The notes below the pieces were generated by a model, which did not search any database, had not been told where the DNA came from, and saw only the letters and a program-made list of their open reading frames with translations. A DNA stretch of 64,000 bases from Ilyonectria destructans (taxonomy: Eukaryota > Ascomycota > Sordariomycetes > Hypocreales > Nectriaceae). The translations under genes were made by a program, and so were the position numbers. Positions 1 through 9,725 of this stretch are shown in pieces. The stretch spans positions 992,001-1,056,000 of the forward strand of contig JAHEWK010000018.1 in NCBI GenBank assembly GCA_020740775.1, written 5' to 3'. Position 1 is the first letter of the stretch, and every line of letters begins with the position of its first letter.

Positions 1-32
1 AGCCGCCAGCCAAGTGGGCCTGACCCGTTACA
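1..32 (-). repeat. First 32 bases of the 3' LTR (partial)
   Basis: Identical to 5400-5431 over the comparable length. It ends exactly against the TAA stop codon of pol at 33-35, so no spacer separates the pol frame from the 3' LTR. Confidence 0.85.
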
Positions 33-3000
33 TTACCCCCCTCCTCCAGAGTTGGCGTGTATCTCACGATGATTTTCGAAGTTGACTCTCTTCTTCTTCC
101 GCTTTGTCCATTGTTTCCATGCATCCGTATGCCGTACAGCACTGAGATGCTCCCACGTGGGTCTCGAATAGTCCACCCACTTCACGAGCACCTTCTTGTG
201 CGTGCCTTCCTTCTTTTCATCGAGGATGCGTTCAACGAGGTACATCTCTTGACCGTCCACCAGCACTGGTGGGGCGCTCTCGTGATCGACCTGCTGTGAT
301 GGTAGCGGGTCGTCAGGGACGGGCCGGAGCAAATCCACATGGAATACTGGGTGTATGCGTCCGGGCACGTCTAACTTGTAGGCGTGTGGGTTAATCTCCT
401 CGACCACTTGGTATTTTGCATGTAGCCAGTCCAGCTTCTTACAAGGCCGTGACGTCTTGACGTTCTTCAGATTAAGGTATACCCAGTCTCCAGGCTTGTA
501 GCGGGGCGAGGCAGTTCTGTGCCTGTTGGCTTGGGCTTGCTGTATCTCTTGGGCCATAGCTATTGCAGCTTGCGCAAACTCTGTGGCGTCCTGAAGTCTC
601 TGGATGAAGTCTTCTGCCATAACCTCGCCCTCCCTCGCATCTTCTGCTCTTCGATCCTCGACTAGCTGAATTGGCTCGTTGTGGTAGCCGTGCATGAAGA
701 AGAACGGGCTTAGGCCGGTAGAGGCCGCGTCCCTCTCGTTGATTGTTGCCATGGCTATTGGTAGCAGGTCTAGCCAATTCTCTTGGAGATAGTTTGTCCA
801 TATTCGTAGGATCTTCTCAACCTCTTGGTTCATTCGCTCCGTCGCTCCATCCGTCTGTGGGTGGTACGCCGTCGATAGCCGCTGCTCGATCTGCAGCAGT
901 TTGCAGAAGTGCTTCCACATGTCGCTGACAAACTGGGGCCCACGGTCACTGGTTATGGCTGTTGGAATACCATGGACCGGGTAGTGCCGTTCGAAGAGTC
1001 TCTTAGCAACCGCTTCCGAGGAGATATCGCTCATGCCTTCGAGTTCGACGCCTTTGGTAAGCCGGTCTGTGACTACCATGCAGTTCGTCGCGCCATCCCG
1101 TCCCGATGGTGGGAGGTCCGTAATGAAGTCGATAGTGACCTCGCTCCATATTCGTTGCGGAATGGGTAATGGCTTCAGGAGCCCTCTCTTCGTGTCTCTC
1201 CAAATGGTGTTCCTTCCGCAGACCTCACAGTTACGCACGAATTGGCGTACTTCGCTAGCTGCGCCCGGCCAAAAGAAGCGTCTCGACAGAATAGAGTACG
1301 TAAGGTCTCTCCCCGGGTGCCCGGTAATGTGGGAGTCGTGTGTTGCTTGAATAATCTTCGTGCGCAGCGGCTCAGAGTTGGGTATCCAGACACGATTCCG
1401 GAAGCATAGGAGACCTTTGTCATCCAGTGAGCATTCTGAGATACTCACAACCTTCTCCTTTTGCAACTGTGTCGGTAAGTTCTTCTCTCCATTCGCTACT
1501 AGCTTCGTGAGTTCCTGGTAGAGCTTGTCCTCTCGGCGTGCGGCGTCCCAAAGTTGCTGCAATTCCTGGTCCTCGAATAGCCTGATATCCTTTTCGAAAT
1601 CAAACTCCAGGGCGCCCTCAGTGTTGGTGGAAACTGTCGAGATGCGTACCCTTCTAAGATGGTCGTCCTGAAAGAGCCTCATAATGCGTGCCTTGAGCCG
1701 CTCGTCCGAGTAGTCGGCTGGCATATCTTGGTCTCGTCGAGAGAGCGCGTCTGGCAGTCCAGCCTTCTTTCCGGGTCTCCATTCGAGTGTGAAATGGAAC
1801 CTGGATAAGAACTCCGACCATCGTACTTGTCTTTCCGTTAATCTTCTCTCCGAATAGAAGTATTTCAGATTCTGATGGTCCGTGAGGATCCTGAAATTCT
1901 TCACAGCTCGCAGCTCTGGTTCCCATTGCTCCAGACACCTTACAATAGCAAGCAGTTCCTTGTCGTGAATAGCGTAGTTGACCTCTGCTGGCGAGTGTTT
2001 CTTCGAGAAATAGGCGACAGGCCGTAATAGTCCGTCTTCGTCGTCTCGCTGGGAGAGGACACCCCCAGTGACAAATCCTGAAGAATCTGCCTCCACGATA
2101 GTCTCTCTCTCCGGGTGGAAATGAGCTAGAATAGGGGCCGTGATCAACAGGTCCTTAAGCTTCTCAAAGGCTTCTTCGCATAGGTCGTCCCAACGGAAGG
2201 GTACGTCCTTTTTCGTTAGCCGTATCAGCGGCTCTGCTATCTCTGAGAACTCAGGCATGAAAATCCTATAGAAGTTCGCGAAACCGATAAAGGCTCTAAC
2301 GGCTTTTACGTTCGTTGGCGTAGTCCATTCCTTGACAGCCTTGACCTTCTCAGGATCGACTCGGATCCCGTTCTCCGCCTCGATAATGAACCCGAGATAT
2401 TTCACCGTCTTGACTTCGAATTCGCTCTTGCTGATGTCTAGCTGTAGCCCAGCATCCATTAGGCGTTGGAGGACCCTGCCGACTTTGTCGCGGTGGTCTT
2501 GAATGCTTCCAGAAGAGAAGATCAACACGTCGTCGATGTATGCTGACACGAAATCGTCTAGGTAGTCTTGGAGCACGCTGTTGATATACCGTTGAAAGGC
2601 TGCGGGTGCACCTGTCAGTCCAAATGGGACTACCAGCCATTCAAAAGATCCGTAGCGTGTTCTGAAGGCCGTCTTTTCTTCGTCTCCGGGGGCGACCCTG
2701 ATCTTGTGGAATGCTGCTATAACATCTAGCTTCGTGAACCACTTTGCCTTTGCCACAGTGCGTAGCGTTTCGTTGAGTAAGGGCAGCGGATAGCGGTCCT
2801 TCTTGGTGATGTTGTTCAGTCCTCGGTAATCCACACAAAAGCGAACGCCTCCACCAGGCTTTTTCACCATGAGAACCGGTGCCGCCGCGGGTGAACTGCT
2901 AACTCTGATAAACTCCTTGTCGAGAAGCTCTGTAAGTGTCTTCCGCAGTACCAATAGCTCTTCGCGAGACATGCCATAAAGCGGACCCCAGGGTAGGGGT

Positions 3001-3722
3001 TTCTCGCGGCCGTGTTCGTCTCGTAGGACTTCGATCTTCAGGTCAACGCCTGGCCTGTGGGGAGGTAACTGGTTGGCCAGTTGTCGAGAGAAGGCTTGTA
3101 ACCACTTGTGGTAGTGTGGTGGCAACTTCTCCACTGGGTCGATCTTTGGTTTCGGTCTCAAGGCTTTGTCGATGTCCGCCATCGTGACGGCATAAACTCC
3201 AACGCCGCCTGTACGTCTGTTGCGGCGCACGTCGCCTAGAAAGGCAGCGGCCATCACCTTCGAGACCTCTAGTCGAGGGGGCCGATAGCGTTGTCGGTCT
3301 TGTACTTGAGCTCCACTGGTTCCGATCTCCAAGTATCCTTCCTTCGCATGAATGTGAACATCTTGATCTTCCATCCATCGTTTGCCTAGAATCATATCCC
3401 AGTTAAGGTCGTCAATGACGTACATAAATACACGGCGCTGTTGGTGTCCGTCTAGGTCGATCGATAAGTAAGTGATCTTGTCGATCTTAACCTCCTTGCC
3501 GTCTCCTGCTGCATTCTCGAGGATGCGAGGTTGAACAGGTATATGTGGCAGCTGAAGAGATTGGAAGGTCCGTTTGCTAACCGCGCCGTAGCAGAGGCAA
3601 CCATAGTCGACGAGGGATGGTACGAAGTCCGTTCCATTCACCCTAACGTCTGCTATGAATGGATCTCCATCCGTTCTCTTTTTACCGGTTGTCTCCCATT
3701 CTCTCACAGCCGCCGCGTGTTC
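33..3722 (-). CDS. pol: Retrotransposon Pol polyprotein (PR-RT-RH-IN-chromodomain)
   Basis: About 1,230 codons, directly in frame with gag after its TAG. There is no ATG near the start (the first methionine lies about 95 codons in, inside the protease), so translation must come through gag by stop-codon readthrough or by another route. Domains numbered from 3707: aspartic protease with D34-Y35-G36 where D-S/T-G is usual; reverse transcriptase with D328 and Y390-I-D-D; RNase H with D541; integrase zinc motif H793/H797...C827/C830; integrase core D860, D921, E957 (35 residues between the last two); chromodomain around 1158-1200. All catalytic acids of RT and integrase are present. The Tyr in the protease triad is odd and may matter for activity. 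Confidence 0.93.
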   Translation of the reverse strand, partial: EHAAAVREWETTGKKRTDGDPFIADVRVNGTDFVPSLVDYGCLCYGAVSKRTFQSLQLPHIPVQPRILENAAGDGKEVKIDKITYLSIDLDGHQQRRVFMYVIDDLNWDMILGKRWMEDQDVHIHAKEGYLEIGTSGAQVQDRQRYRPPRLEVSKVMAAAFLGDVRRNRRTGGVGVYAVTMADIDKALRPKPKIDPVEKLPPHYHKWLQAFSRQLANQLPPHRPGVDLKIEVLRDEHGREKPLPWGPLYGMSREELLVLRKTLTELLDKEFIRVSSSPAAAPVLMVKKPGGGVRFCVDYRGLNNITKKDRYPLPLLNETLRTVAKAKWFTKLDVIAAFHKIRVAPGDEEKTAFRTRYGSFEWLVVPFGLTGAPAAFQRYINSVLQDYLDDFVSAYIDDVLIFSSGSIQDHRDKVGRVLQRLMDAGLQLDISKSEFEVKTVKYLGFIIEAENGIRVDPEKVKAVKEWTTPTNVKAVRAFIGFANFYRIFMPEFSEIAEPLIRLTKKDVPFRWDDLCEEAFEKLKDLLITAPILAHFHPERETIVEADSSGFVTGGVLSQRDDEDGLLRPVAYFSKKHSPAEVNYAIHDKELLAIVRCLEQWEPELRAVKNFRILTDHQNLKYFYSERRLTERQVRWSEFLSRFHFTLEWRPGKKAGLPDALSRRDQDMPADYSDERLKARIMRLFQDDHLRRVRISTVSTNTEGALEFDFEKDIRLFEDQELQQLWDAARREDKLYQELTKLVANGEKNLPTQLQKEKVVSISECSLDDKGLLCFRNRVWIPNSEPLRTKIIQATHDSHITGHPGRDLTYSILSRRFFWPGAASEVRQFVRNCEVCGRNTIWRDTKRGLLKPLPIPQRIWSEVTIDFITDLPPSGRDGATNCMVVTDRLTKGVELEGMSDISSEAVAKRLFERHYPVHGIPTAITSDRGPQFVSDMWKHFCKLLQIEQRLSTAYHPQTDGATERMNQEVEKILRIWTNYLQENWLDLLPIAMATINERDAASTGLSPFFFMHGYHNEPIQLVEDRRAEDAREGEVMAEDFIQRLQDATEFAQAAIAMAQEIQQAQANRHRTASPRYKPGDWVYLNLKNVKTSRPCKKLDWLHAKYQVVEEINPHAYKLDVPGRIHPVFHVDLLRPVPDDPLPSQQVDHESAPPVLVDGQEMYLVERILDEKKEGTHKKVLVKWVDYSRPTWEHLSAVRHTDAWKQWTKRKKKRVNFENHREIHANSGGGG
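36..47 (-). promoter_or_regulatory. Polypurine tract (plus-strand primer site)
   Basis: On the element strand the sequence GGAGGAGGGGGG followed by TAA directly precedes the 3' LTR. It also encodes the last glycines of pol, so the polypurine tract and the pol C-terminus overlap. Position next to the LTR and pure purine content support the role. Confidence 0.75.
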
Positions 3723-5042
3723 CTAGTCTGAATCTCCGTCGCTCTGGAGAGTGGCATCTTCGCCTTCTTCAACGATCGCGGCGTTGGTAACCGAGGGGCG
3801 CGAGGGGGCTGCGGCGTTGACTTGAGTGCGTCTGGTTACGCTCCCGGGCCGAATAGGTGCGGCTAATGGACAGCGTTCGATTCTGCAGTTATCTCTTCCG
3901 CAACGGAGACAACGTCCTTCGCGGTAGCGTGCATCCATTTCATCCTGATCGACCCACTTGGCACGCTTACCGAGCAAAGCCTGATCCTCTGGTCGCCTGG
4001 ACTGGTAGCCATTCGTGTTCTTGCCGCCGCGGGTGCGCCCAGCGTTTACTTGAGTGGATGCTTGTGGGGTTGGCTCCCATTCCATCATGTCCTCTCTTCT
4101 GACCTCAGCCTGCTGGACATGCTGTTGCTGAGATCTCTGGCTGCTCTGACTACCGTGGTTGTCCAAGCCCCTCGTGTTGCCGCGAGGTTTCTTCCACTGG
4201 CCTAACAGTTCCATCTGGCTGCTAAGCGAGTCGCACCTCTTTGCCAGCCCAACGTAGGTGCTAATCGCGACGGAATCAGAGCCTATAAGAGCGGCCTTCA
4301 TTCTGTCGTTTAGTGCCTCCTGGAGGTAAGAAATCTTGCTGTCATCTGGCCAATATTCGGCATTGGCGTTGGCGATCTCTTTCTCGAAACGAGGGTAGAA
4401 CGAAGTAAAGGGTTCGTTTTCTCCTTGCTTAATCGAGTGCAGGTTGCGAGTAGCTCTCTGTTTACGATCCTTCTCTCCGTACAACAGTTCAAGGCGGTTG
4501 AGCAGTTCAGCCACATTAAACGTCCTCTTCTCAATTTGCATCTCCACAAAGGTGGTCACATTGTCTTTAGCCTTGCCTTCCAGGCTCATAAAGACATACA
4601 TAAAGTGGCCCTCTGCGTCTCCGAGGGCTTCGCCGTCGACTCGTAGCTTCCCTTCGGTCTCCAACTTCCAGCTACGCCACTGGGACTTGTCACCACTGTA
4701 CTTCGGGACATCTCGCAGCTTGGGGCGCTTGGTCGGGTGAGGACTGTAAGTGATAACCGTATTGGCGGGATCGGCGGTGATAGAAGGGTTGGTAGTAGTG
4801 TTGGGAGTGACAGGAACAGCGGTTGTCTTATTGTCTTCTGGCGCCAGCGTGGGCGCTGGTGTGGGCTGTATAGACTGGATGGACGTTTCCAGTGCTAACA
4901 GCTTCAATTTCGTTTCCTCATTTGCCTCTCTTAGGGCCATATTCTCGGACCGCATAAGCCTGACTTCGCTCAAGAGTTGCTCGAGTACGCTAGCCGACTG
5001 GCTAGTGGTTTCCCCCTGAGTCATGCCGTCTGAGTGGTCCAT
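3723..5042 (-). CDS. gag: Retrotransposon Gag polyprotein
   Basis: 439 residues from ATG to TAG. It forms the nucleocapsid particle that packages element RNA. The N-terminal 60 residues look like a leucine-rich coiled coil (SVLEQLLSEVRLMRSENMA), followed by a Pro/Thr linker and a central capsid-like domain (from about residue 100) with the conserved type of segment SQWRSWKLETEGKLRVDG. Near residue 380 there is a zinc knuckle, CLRCGRDNCRIERC; its spacing is C-x2-C-x4-C-x4-C, with Cys where most Gag knuckles carry His. The stop codon is the only thing separating it from pol, which continues in the same frame. Confidence 0.92.
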   Translation of the reverse strand: MDHSDGMTQGETTSQSASVLEQLLSEVRLMRSENMALREANEETKLKLLALETSIQSIQPTPAPTLAPEDNKTTAVPVTPNTTTNPSITADPANTVITYSPHPTKRPKLRDVPKYSGDKSQWRSWKLETEGKLRVDGEALGDAEGHFMYVFMSLEGKAKDNVTTFVEMQIEKRTFNVAELLNRLELLYGEKDRKQRATRNLHSIKQGENEPFTSFYPRFEKEIANANAEYWPDDSKISYLQEALNDRMKAALIGSDSVAISTYVGLAKRCDSLSSQMELLGQWKKPRGNTRGLDNHGSQSSQRSQQQHVQQAEVRREDMMEWEPTPQASTQVNAGRTRGGKNTNGYQSRRPEDQALLGKRAKWVDQDEMDARYREGRCLRCGRDNCRIERCPLAAPIRPGSVTRRTQVNAAAPSRPSVTNAAIVEEGEDATLQSDGDSD

Positions 5043-5089
5043 TATTCTTCTTCGCTTGTGGCTTCTGGTGCTTCTAACTTCTTAACTCC

Positions 5090-5138
5090 GGGTGCTTCGG
5101 GTGCTTCGGGTGCTTTGGGTGCTTCGGGTGCTTCGGCT
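5090..5138. repeat. 9-bp tandem repeat in the gag leader
   Basis: About six copies of GGGTGCTTC (one with a TTT variant) lie in the untranslated leader between the LTR and the gag start, followed by a looser repeat of a GACTTCTGGACT word near 5143-5185. These are visible directly. Function, if any, is unknown. Confidence 0.8.
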
Positions 5139-5231
5139 GACTTTTTGACTTCTGGACTCGGGATGAGTCGTTGACTTCTGGACTTCAGCAGATTTCTGAA
5201 GTGATCTTGAAAGTATGTGAAAGGCCTCTAG

Positions 5232-5241
5232 TGAGTTGATT
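5232..5241 (-). other. Candidate self-priming primer-binding site
   Basis: The 10-base word GAGTTGATTC at 5232-5241 is the exact reverse complement of 5353-5362 inside the 5' LTR. A short match between the region just inside the LTR and the 5' part of the transcript is the arrangement used by Tf1/sushi-type chromoviruses, which prime reverse transcription by folding back their own RNA. The role is inferred; no transcript start is known here. Confidence 0.45.
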
Positions 5242-5243
5242 CA

Positions 5244-5431
5244 ACTAACTAGTCCCTATGCTGTTTACTTTCAAGATGAAGAAAGGAAAGAATCTAAATA
5301 CAAACTGGGTGCGTGAAGACGCGTTATATCTTCTTTAATATAGAAGATTCGAGAATCAACTCGATGGCGCTGTGGAGAAGAATTCGGGCTTGGCGGCAGA
5401 GCCGCCAGCCAAGTGGGCCTGACCCGTTACA
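5244..5431 (-). repeat. 5' LTR of the retrotransposon
   Basis: The outer edge is fixed by the repeat shared with 1-32 (TGTAACGGG start on the element strand). The inner edge is inferred to lie just outside a presumed primer-binding site at 5232-5241, giving an LTR of roughly 190 bp; it cannot be confirmed because the 3' LTR copy is cut off. Bases 5353-5362 are the exact inverted match of 5232-5241 (see the primer-site entry). Confidence 0.7.
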
Positions 5432-5956
5432 GGAAATAAAGCCGGGTGCTCTGTAGATTGCATGTTGTCCCAACTTCGGCCCGAATCTGAGCTGACTATT
5501 GGCTGGGCATGACTGGGGTTCACAGCGCCTAATTGTAAAACGATTGTTGAAGGGCTGGCTAGAACCCAAGACTCTGGTCAGATGGGGCTCTAACCTTGCC
5601 ACGAGATGCTAGTCTCAAGCGTAGCTCCCCCAGGTTGTGTTGCTCCATGTAAGAAACCACTGTTATGGTGAAGTTGGGGTGCGGGGAATGGCCACCAGTC
5701 GCTTACTCTTGCCCGATATAGATGCTTACTCCTTTGTGGCTGCATACTGACGGTAGGCTCGCCAGCTCCTGCAAAGCTGATGATGCTATGGCAAGAAGGT
5801 GGTGGAGGCAAACAGATGTCCTCCGAGTATAAAATAAGCCGGTTACCCTAGATAAAAAAATCAACAGCTCTTAAGCCAGTTTCGTTAACTGACCTTCAAG
5901 TTCTACCTAAATCATTCGTTTACCCTTTACCACCGTGATTGGGCAAGAGCTTCGAG
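5432..5956. other. Intergenic region, upstream of the PKD hydrolase gene
   Basis: No coding region that I can support. It contains a TATA-like site (separate entry) and a pyrimidine-rich leader before the ATG at 5957. Confidence 0.6.
5828..5836 (+). promoter_or_regulatory. TATA-like box upstream of the PKD hydrolase gene
   Basis: TATAAAATA lies about 120 bases before the predicted start codon, a plausible core-promoter distance in filamentous ascomycetes with a leader of this size. Confidence 0.4.
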
Positions 5957-8106
5957 ATGAAGACGTCAACTTTTATGTCCCCTCGGTAAGTAAATCTACA
6001 TTGAGAGCCAAGCCTCTCGCCCAGATCTGACCGGAGCTAGGGAAAGGTCATGTTCCCTGCTCTGTAACACAAGCTAACTCGCTTTACAGAGCTTTGATCA
6101 AAGCTGGAAGTGTGGCACTTACACTTCTACCAGGCTCGTTGGGACTTCCGTCGGAGCTGGAAGGTCCGGCCTGCGTTTCTGTCAATGGCGCCTGGCAGAT
6201 CACCGAAGACTGCGTAGATCCGCAGTACTCTAGACCCGTCATTGATAGTGAGGTCGACGAGATCGTGCCTGTTCCTCATCTTAGGGTCTCAGGACACTTT
6301 GACGGCACTGCGATCGACTTCAACGTCTACCTACCAAAGAAAGGATGGAAAGGCCACTTCTTCCAGATCCTATATCCACTTCAGAATTCCACAAGTCCGG
6401 ATAGCGACATCGGATTTGGTGCGGAGAGTGGTGGTTACACTGTTCGTGCCACTGGGCGTCCCAGCTTTCGGGGTGATGCCGCTGCTGCCAAGGTCTCTAT
6501 GATGATTGCCCGGGAATACTACAAGCCAAAGTTTCCCAAGATCCATGGATATATCTACGGCGGCAGTGGTGGCTCCCTACTGACGATCGGAGCTATGGAG
6601 AACACAGTCGATGTCTGGTCTGGCGCCGTCACTCTGATCATGGCCAGTCCGGCATCGACTCCGAATAACTGGTCTATTCGTGCTTTGGCAGGACTAGTTT
6701 TGGGAGACAAGAAGCAAAAGATTCAAGATGCGGTTGCCCCTGGCGGTAGCGGGGATCCCTTCACGGTCTTGAACAGCTTTGAGAAGTCGGCAATGGAAGA
6801 AGCTTTAGCCCTAGGCATTCCGCTCCATACATGGGAAGATTTTGAGGCTGTTGGAGCCGGTGATGGTCTATGGGAGTTCGTGCGAGGAACTGGTGGAAAT
6901 GCAGTTAGGTCACAGGACCCTGCCTACTTCGACGACTTTTGGACCAAACCCGGTTATGCAGGTACCGACAAGGGAAAGCTTGGAAAGCTCTTCCGCAAGG
7001 AGCTTATTGACTACACGACTTCCATCAAGAGCATCAGCCGAGGTGCCAACAACATGCCGGTCCAGTTGACTCTGAACAAGGCTCCAAAGACTGCCCGAGC
7101 CTACTGGCTGGACCTTACTATTATCTCCAGCAGCGGCAAGGTCATCGGGACAATCCAAGCAAAAGGGGCCAGCAACTCAAACTCCAAGGTAATTGACCTT
7201 CATCCGGACAATGACGCCGCAGTCATCGACCAACTGGACAAGGGCCTCAAGGTGCTCGTTGATAACCGAGCCTTCCTTGCCATGCATGGTTACCATCGAC
7301 ATCAACTTCCAAGTCGCGAGGGCTTTTATGGCTACGACTATCTACGCACTGCCGATGGAAGCCCTGTCTACCCCCAGCGCGACGTCTTAGTTGCGCCCAC
7401 GATGTCAAGGTCGGCAAGCGGCGGTGCAACACACTCCGGAAAGTTCAATGGGAAGATGATCATCATGGATAACCTCATGGACTACGACGCATTCCCTTGG
7501 CATGCGGATTGGTACAATACTCAGATCCACAAGGCCTATGGCAATCTTGCCGACTCTAAAGTGCGCCTTCACTTCAGCGAGAACGCCGACCACTACATGG
7601 GTGGAGTTCTCACCAGCAAGTCCGCACGCCTCCTTGACTTCACTGGTCTCTACGAACAACACCTGCAGGACCTCAGTGCGTGGGTTGAGAAGGGAACCGA
7701 ACCTCCTGCTCAAACTCGGTACACGGTGAACGATTCCCAAATCCAACTTCCTGGCAGGGCTTCTGAGCGCAAGGGAATCCAACCGGTCGTCGATATGACT
7801 GCAAACGGGGGCAGACGAGCTGAGGTGAGGTCGGGTGCAACCGTCGCCTTCAAGCTGACGGCCGAGGTGCCCCCTGGTGCTGGCAAGATCGTGTCCGTTG
7901 AGTGGGACTTTGAAGGAAACGGTAACTATGTGAAGAGGAGCTTCGGTCAAGTCAGCAGCAGAGTCGAAACTACTGTGAGCTACAAGTACTCTAGAGCTGG
8001 GACCCGTTACGCTGCTGTCCGGGTTGGTTCCCGACGAGACGGGCGCACTGATACAACGTATGCCGTAGCTGCCAACCTTGGCCGTGCCAGAATAATCGTT
8101 CGTTAG
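5957..8106 (+). CDS. Secreted alpha/beta-hydrolase-like protein with C-terminal PKD domain
   Basis: Two exons, 5957-5985 and 6090-8106, joined by a 104-bp intron (GTAAGT donor, GCTAAC branch, TTTACAG acceptor); the joined frame gives 681 residues. Without the first exon there is no ATG. The N-terminus (MKTSTFMSPRALIKAG then a hydrophobic stretch) could be a signal peptide. The motif YIYGGSGGSLLTIG around residue 170 is a G-x-S-x-G nucleophile elbow, as in lipases, esterases and peptidases of the alpha/beta-hydrolase fold. The last ~95 residues carry a PKD-type beta-sandwich (VSVEWDFEGNGNY...VSYKYSRAGTRYAAVRV). Substrate is unknown. PKD domains are more typical of bacterial secreted enzymes, so horizontal transfer is possible but untested. 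Confidence 0.8.
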
Positions 8107-9020
8107 ACGAGTAATAGGACAACCTCTATTATTATTTAAGTCAATAGCTACAATTCCTAGCGCGCTTAACACGAACTACCCATCTACCTCGGTAAAAGCA
8201 TCCTTGTTACCCACCCCATTGTCGTTCCAATCTCGACAACAGCATCAGGCTCATTTTGCCCCCACTCAAAGCATAGCGTCTGCAGCCGCAATGATACTGT
8301 TGGCAGCTTGAGCTAAATCGAGATGTTCAACAGCATTCAGCAGGTGCTGCGCCGCCAACCCCAATGCCAACGCCGCCGCCAACGCACAGGATGTTCCTGG
8401 GCGATGACCCTATCACATATATCGGGATATCGGATTCCAGCGGTTGTGACGGCAGTGAAGCTTTCCTTCTATCATCATATGTGTCCATCGCCACTTGCCT
8501 CGTCACCGGCCTCGTCATCTAGCTAGTCATAGGCCTAGCTTTTCCTTGATTTTATCAATAGCTAGTTGAAGCCAAAGACTCCGAAGAATCCGGAGCCTCT
8601 CGGGTGTTCGAGGCCATCCGAGGTCATCATCAGTCTCTTGGTCTATAAGACTGACCTAAAGACCCTCATTAGATAGAAAGAAGATCAAGAGCTTCTCGCA
8701 CACATGATCATTTCCATCCACTAGATGCAACAGTTATGAGTCCGGCTGGCTCCTCTGACTAAGTGATCACCTTTATTATCTATCTTTGACCCATCCTGAC
8801 ATCCCTTCTTCTTCAAAAGAAGGATCTCTTTTTGGCTCCTTTAGCGGCCCTCATTTTTGCTGTCTTAACGGTCATCCTATTAAGCTTTAAACAGCTATCT
8901 TTTATTTGCTGTCACAGCAGTTCTCTCTTTAAAGCCTTCTGAGCTCCCTCTTTCTAACCATCTGACTTCCCGTCTGACTAGCTGTCTGACCAGCTGTTAT
9001 CCTGGCCACTTGACAGACTG
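8107..9020. other. Intergenic region
   Basis: No supported gene. It holds several short direct repeats built on words such as CTGTCTGAC(T/C)AGCT near 8965-9040 and long pyrimidine-rich runs. It may be decayed repeat sequence; I could not assign it to an element. Confidence 0.5.
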
Positions 9021-9725
9021 TCAAGCTAGCTGGCTACCCTTCCTTTCCTTTCCCTTCCAGACGGATTTATCATGCTTGTCAAACGCGTATCTACAATTTA
9101 GTAAGTATTTGCACATTTTTGTGAAGGAAGAGTATCCATACCTGACTTTTTCCTGGGCTGCTGCTGTATCATCTGATGCCTCACATACCGCATGGATACG
9201 AAGGTAAAGCTCTAAAACTCGGTGTGGGATTTCAGGCGTCGGGTTCGAACTTTCTTGGATGCAGCAGAGAATGTCGAGATAAAATTCTAAGCTTTCTTCT
9301 GTGCTGACACCAAAGTCTGACTCGAGGAAAGCCCACGGACCGAGACCTTTAGAGCTGCTCAGCGGATCTTGAAGTTTAATGAATGGGAACTTCCCCCCGG
9401 GCAGCATGTATCTATTTCGACAAAACAGGAGTTTTTGGGTAGGTATGTAGGTTGTTGAGAGTGGCCTGGATTGCTGATTCTCGCATTCAACACGACGAAC
9501 TTTGAACTTGGTCATTACGTCCCCATATGCGACAGCATATTTCCATACTTGTCCCATTCTTTGCGAAGGAAATGAAGATATTCTGTTGGGCTATCAGGGG
9601 CAACTTCGGAACATTTCTCCGGTAGTGAAACGATCGCTTCGTTGGTAGAACGTAATTTAGATTGCATGATTTGAAGAGAAATCAGGTTTCGCAAATGAGG
9701 ATCTAGGATCGAGGCTGTACTCTAG
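9021..9725 (-). pseudogene. Broken fragment of a large protein (sacsin/HATPase-type fungal family, tentative)
   Basis: Two reading frames on the minus strand line up as one protein piece with a frame change near 9520. The first runs from about 9725 (ILDPHLRNLISLQIM... to YLHFLRKEWDKYG), ending at a TAA; the second, in the next frame, continues (TTYIPTQKLLF...PFIKLQDPL...WAFLESDFGVSTEESLEFYL). A typical intron (GTATGG...TACTAAATTGTAG) can be placed near its 3' end, leading to YAFDKHDKSVWK. The order of these segments resembles part of very large fungal proteins with a sacsin-like HATPase domain, from memory and not by alignment. The piece is far too short to be such a gene, so I read it as a decayed fragment. 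Confidence 0.5.

Larger units (their letters stand above)
1..5431 (-). mobile_element. Ty3/Gypsy LTR retrotransposon (chromovirus type), 3' LTR cut by window edge
   Basis: The element is read on the minus strand. The same 32-base end (reading TGTAACGGGTCAGG on the element strand) occurs at 1-32 and again at 5400-5431, so these are the outer 5' ends of the two LTRs; the rest of the left (3') LTR lies outside the window. Between them are a 5' leader, gag, pol and a polypurine tract in the usual order. Pol has protease, reverse transcriptase, RNase H, integrase and a C-terminal chromodomain, which places it with the chromoviruses. Both long reading frames are open, so the copy looks young and little affected by mutation. 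The target-site duplication cannot be checked because the left end is missing. Confidence 0.95.

Noticed and set aside
3043..3378. Small frames opposite or inside pol
   Set aside because: Shadows of the pol frame with arginine- and serine-rich noise.
8323..8526. Short frames in both strands at 8.3-8.5 kb
   Set aside because: Repeat-like glutamine/arginine and valine/glycine strings from a CCAA-rich tract; no gene evidence.
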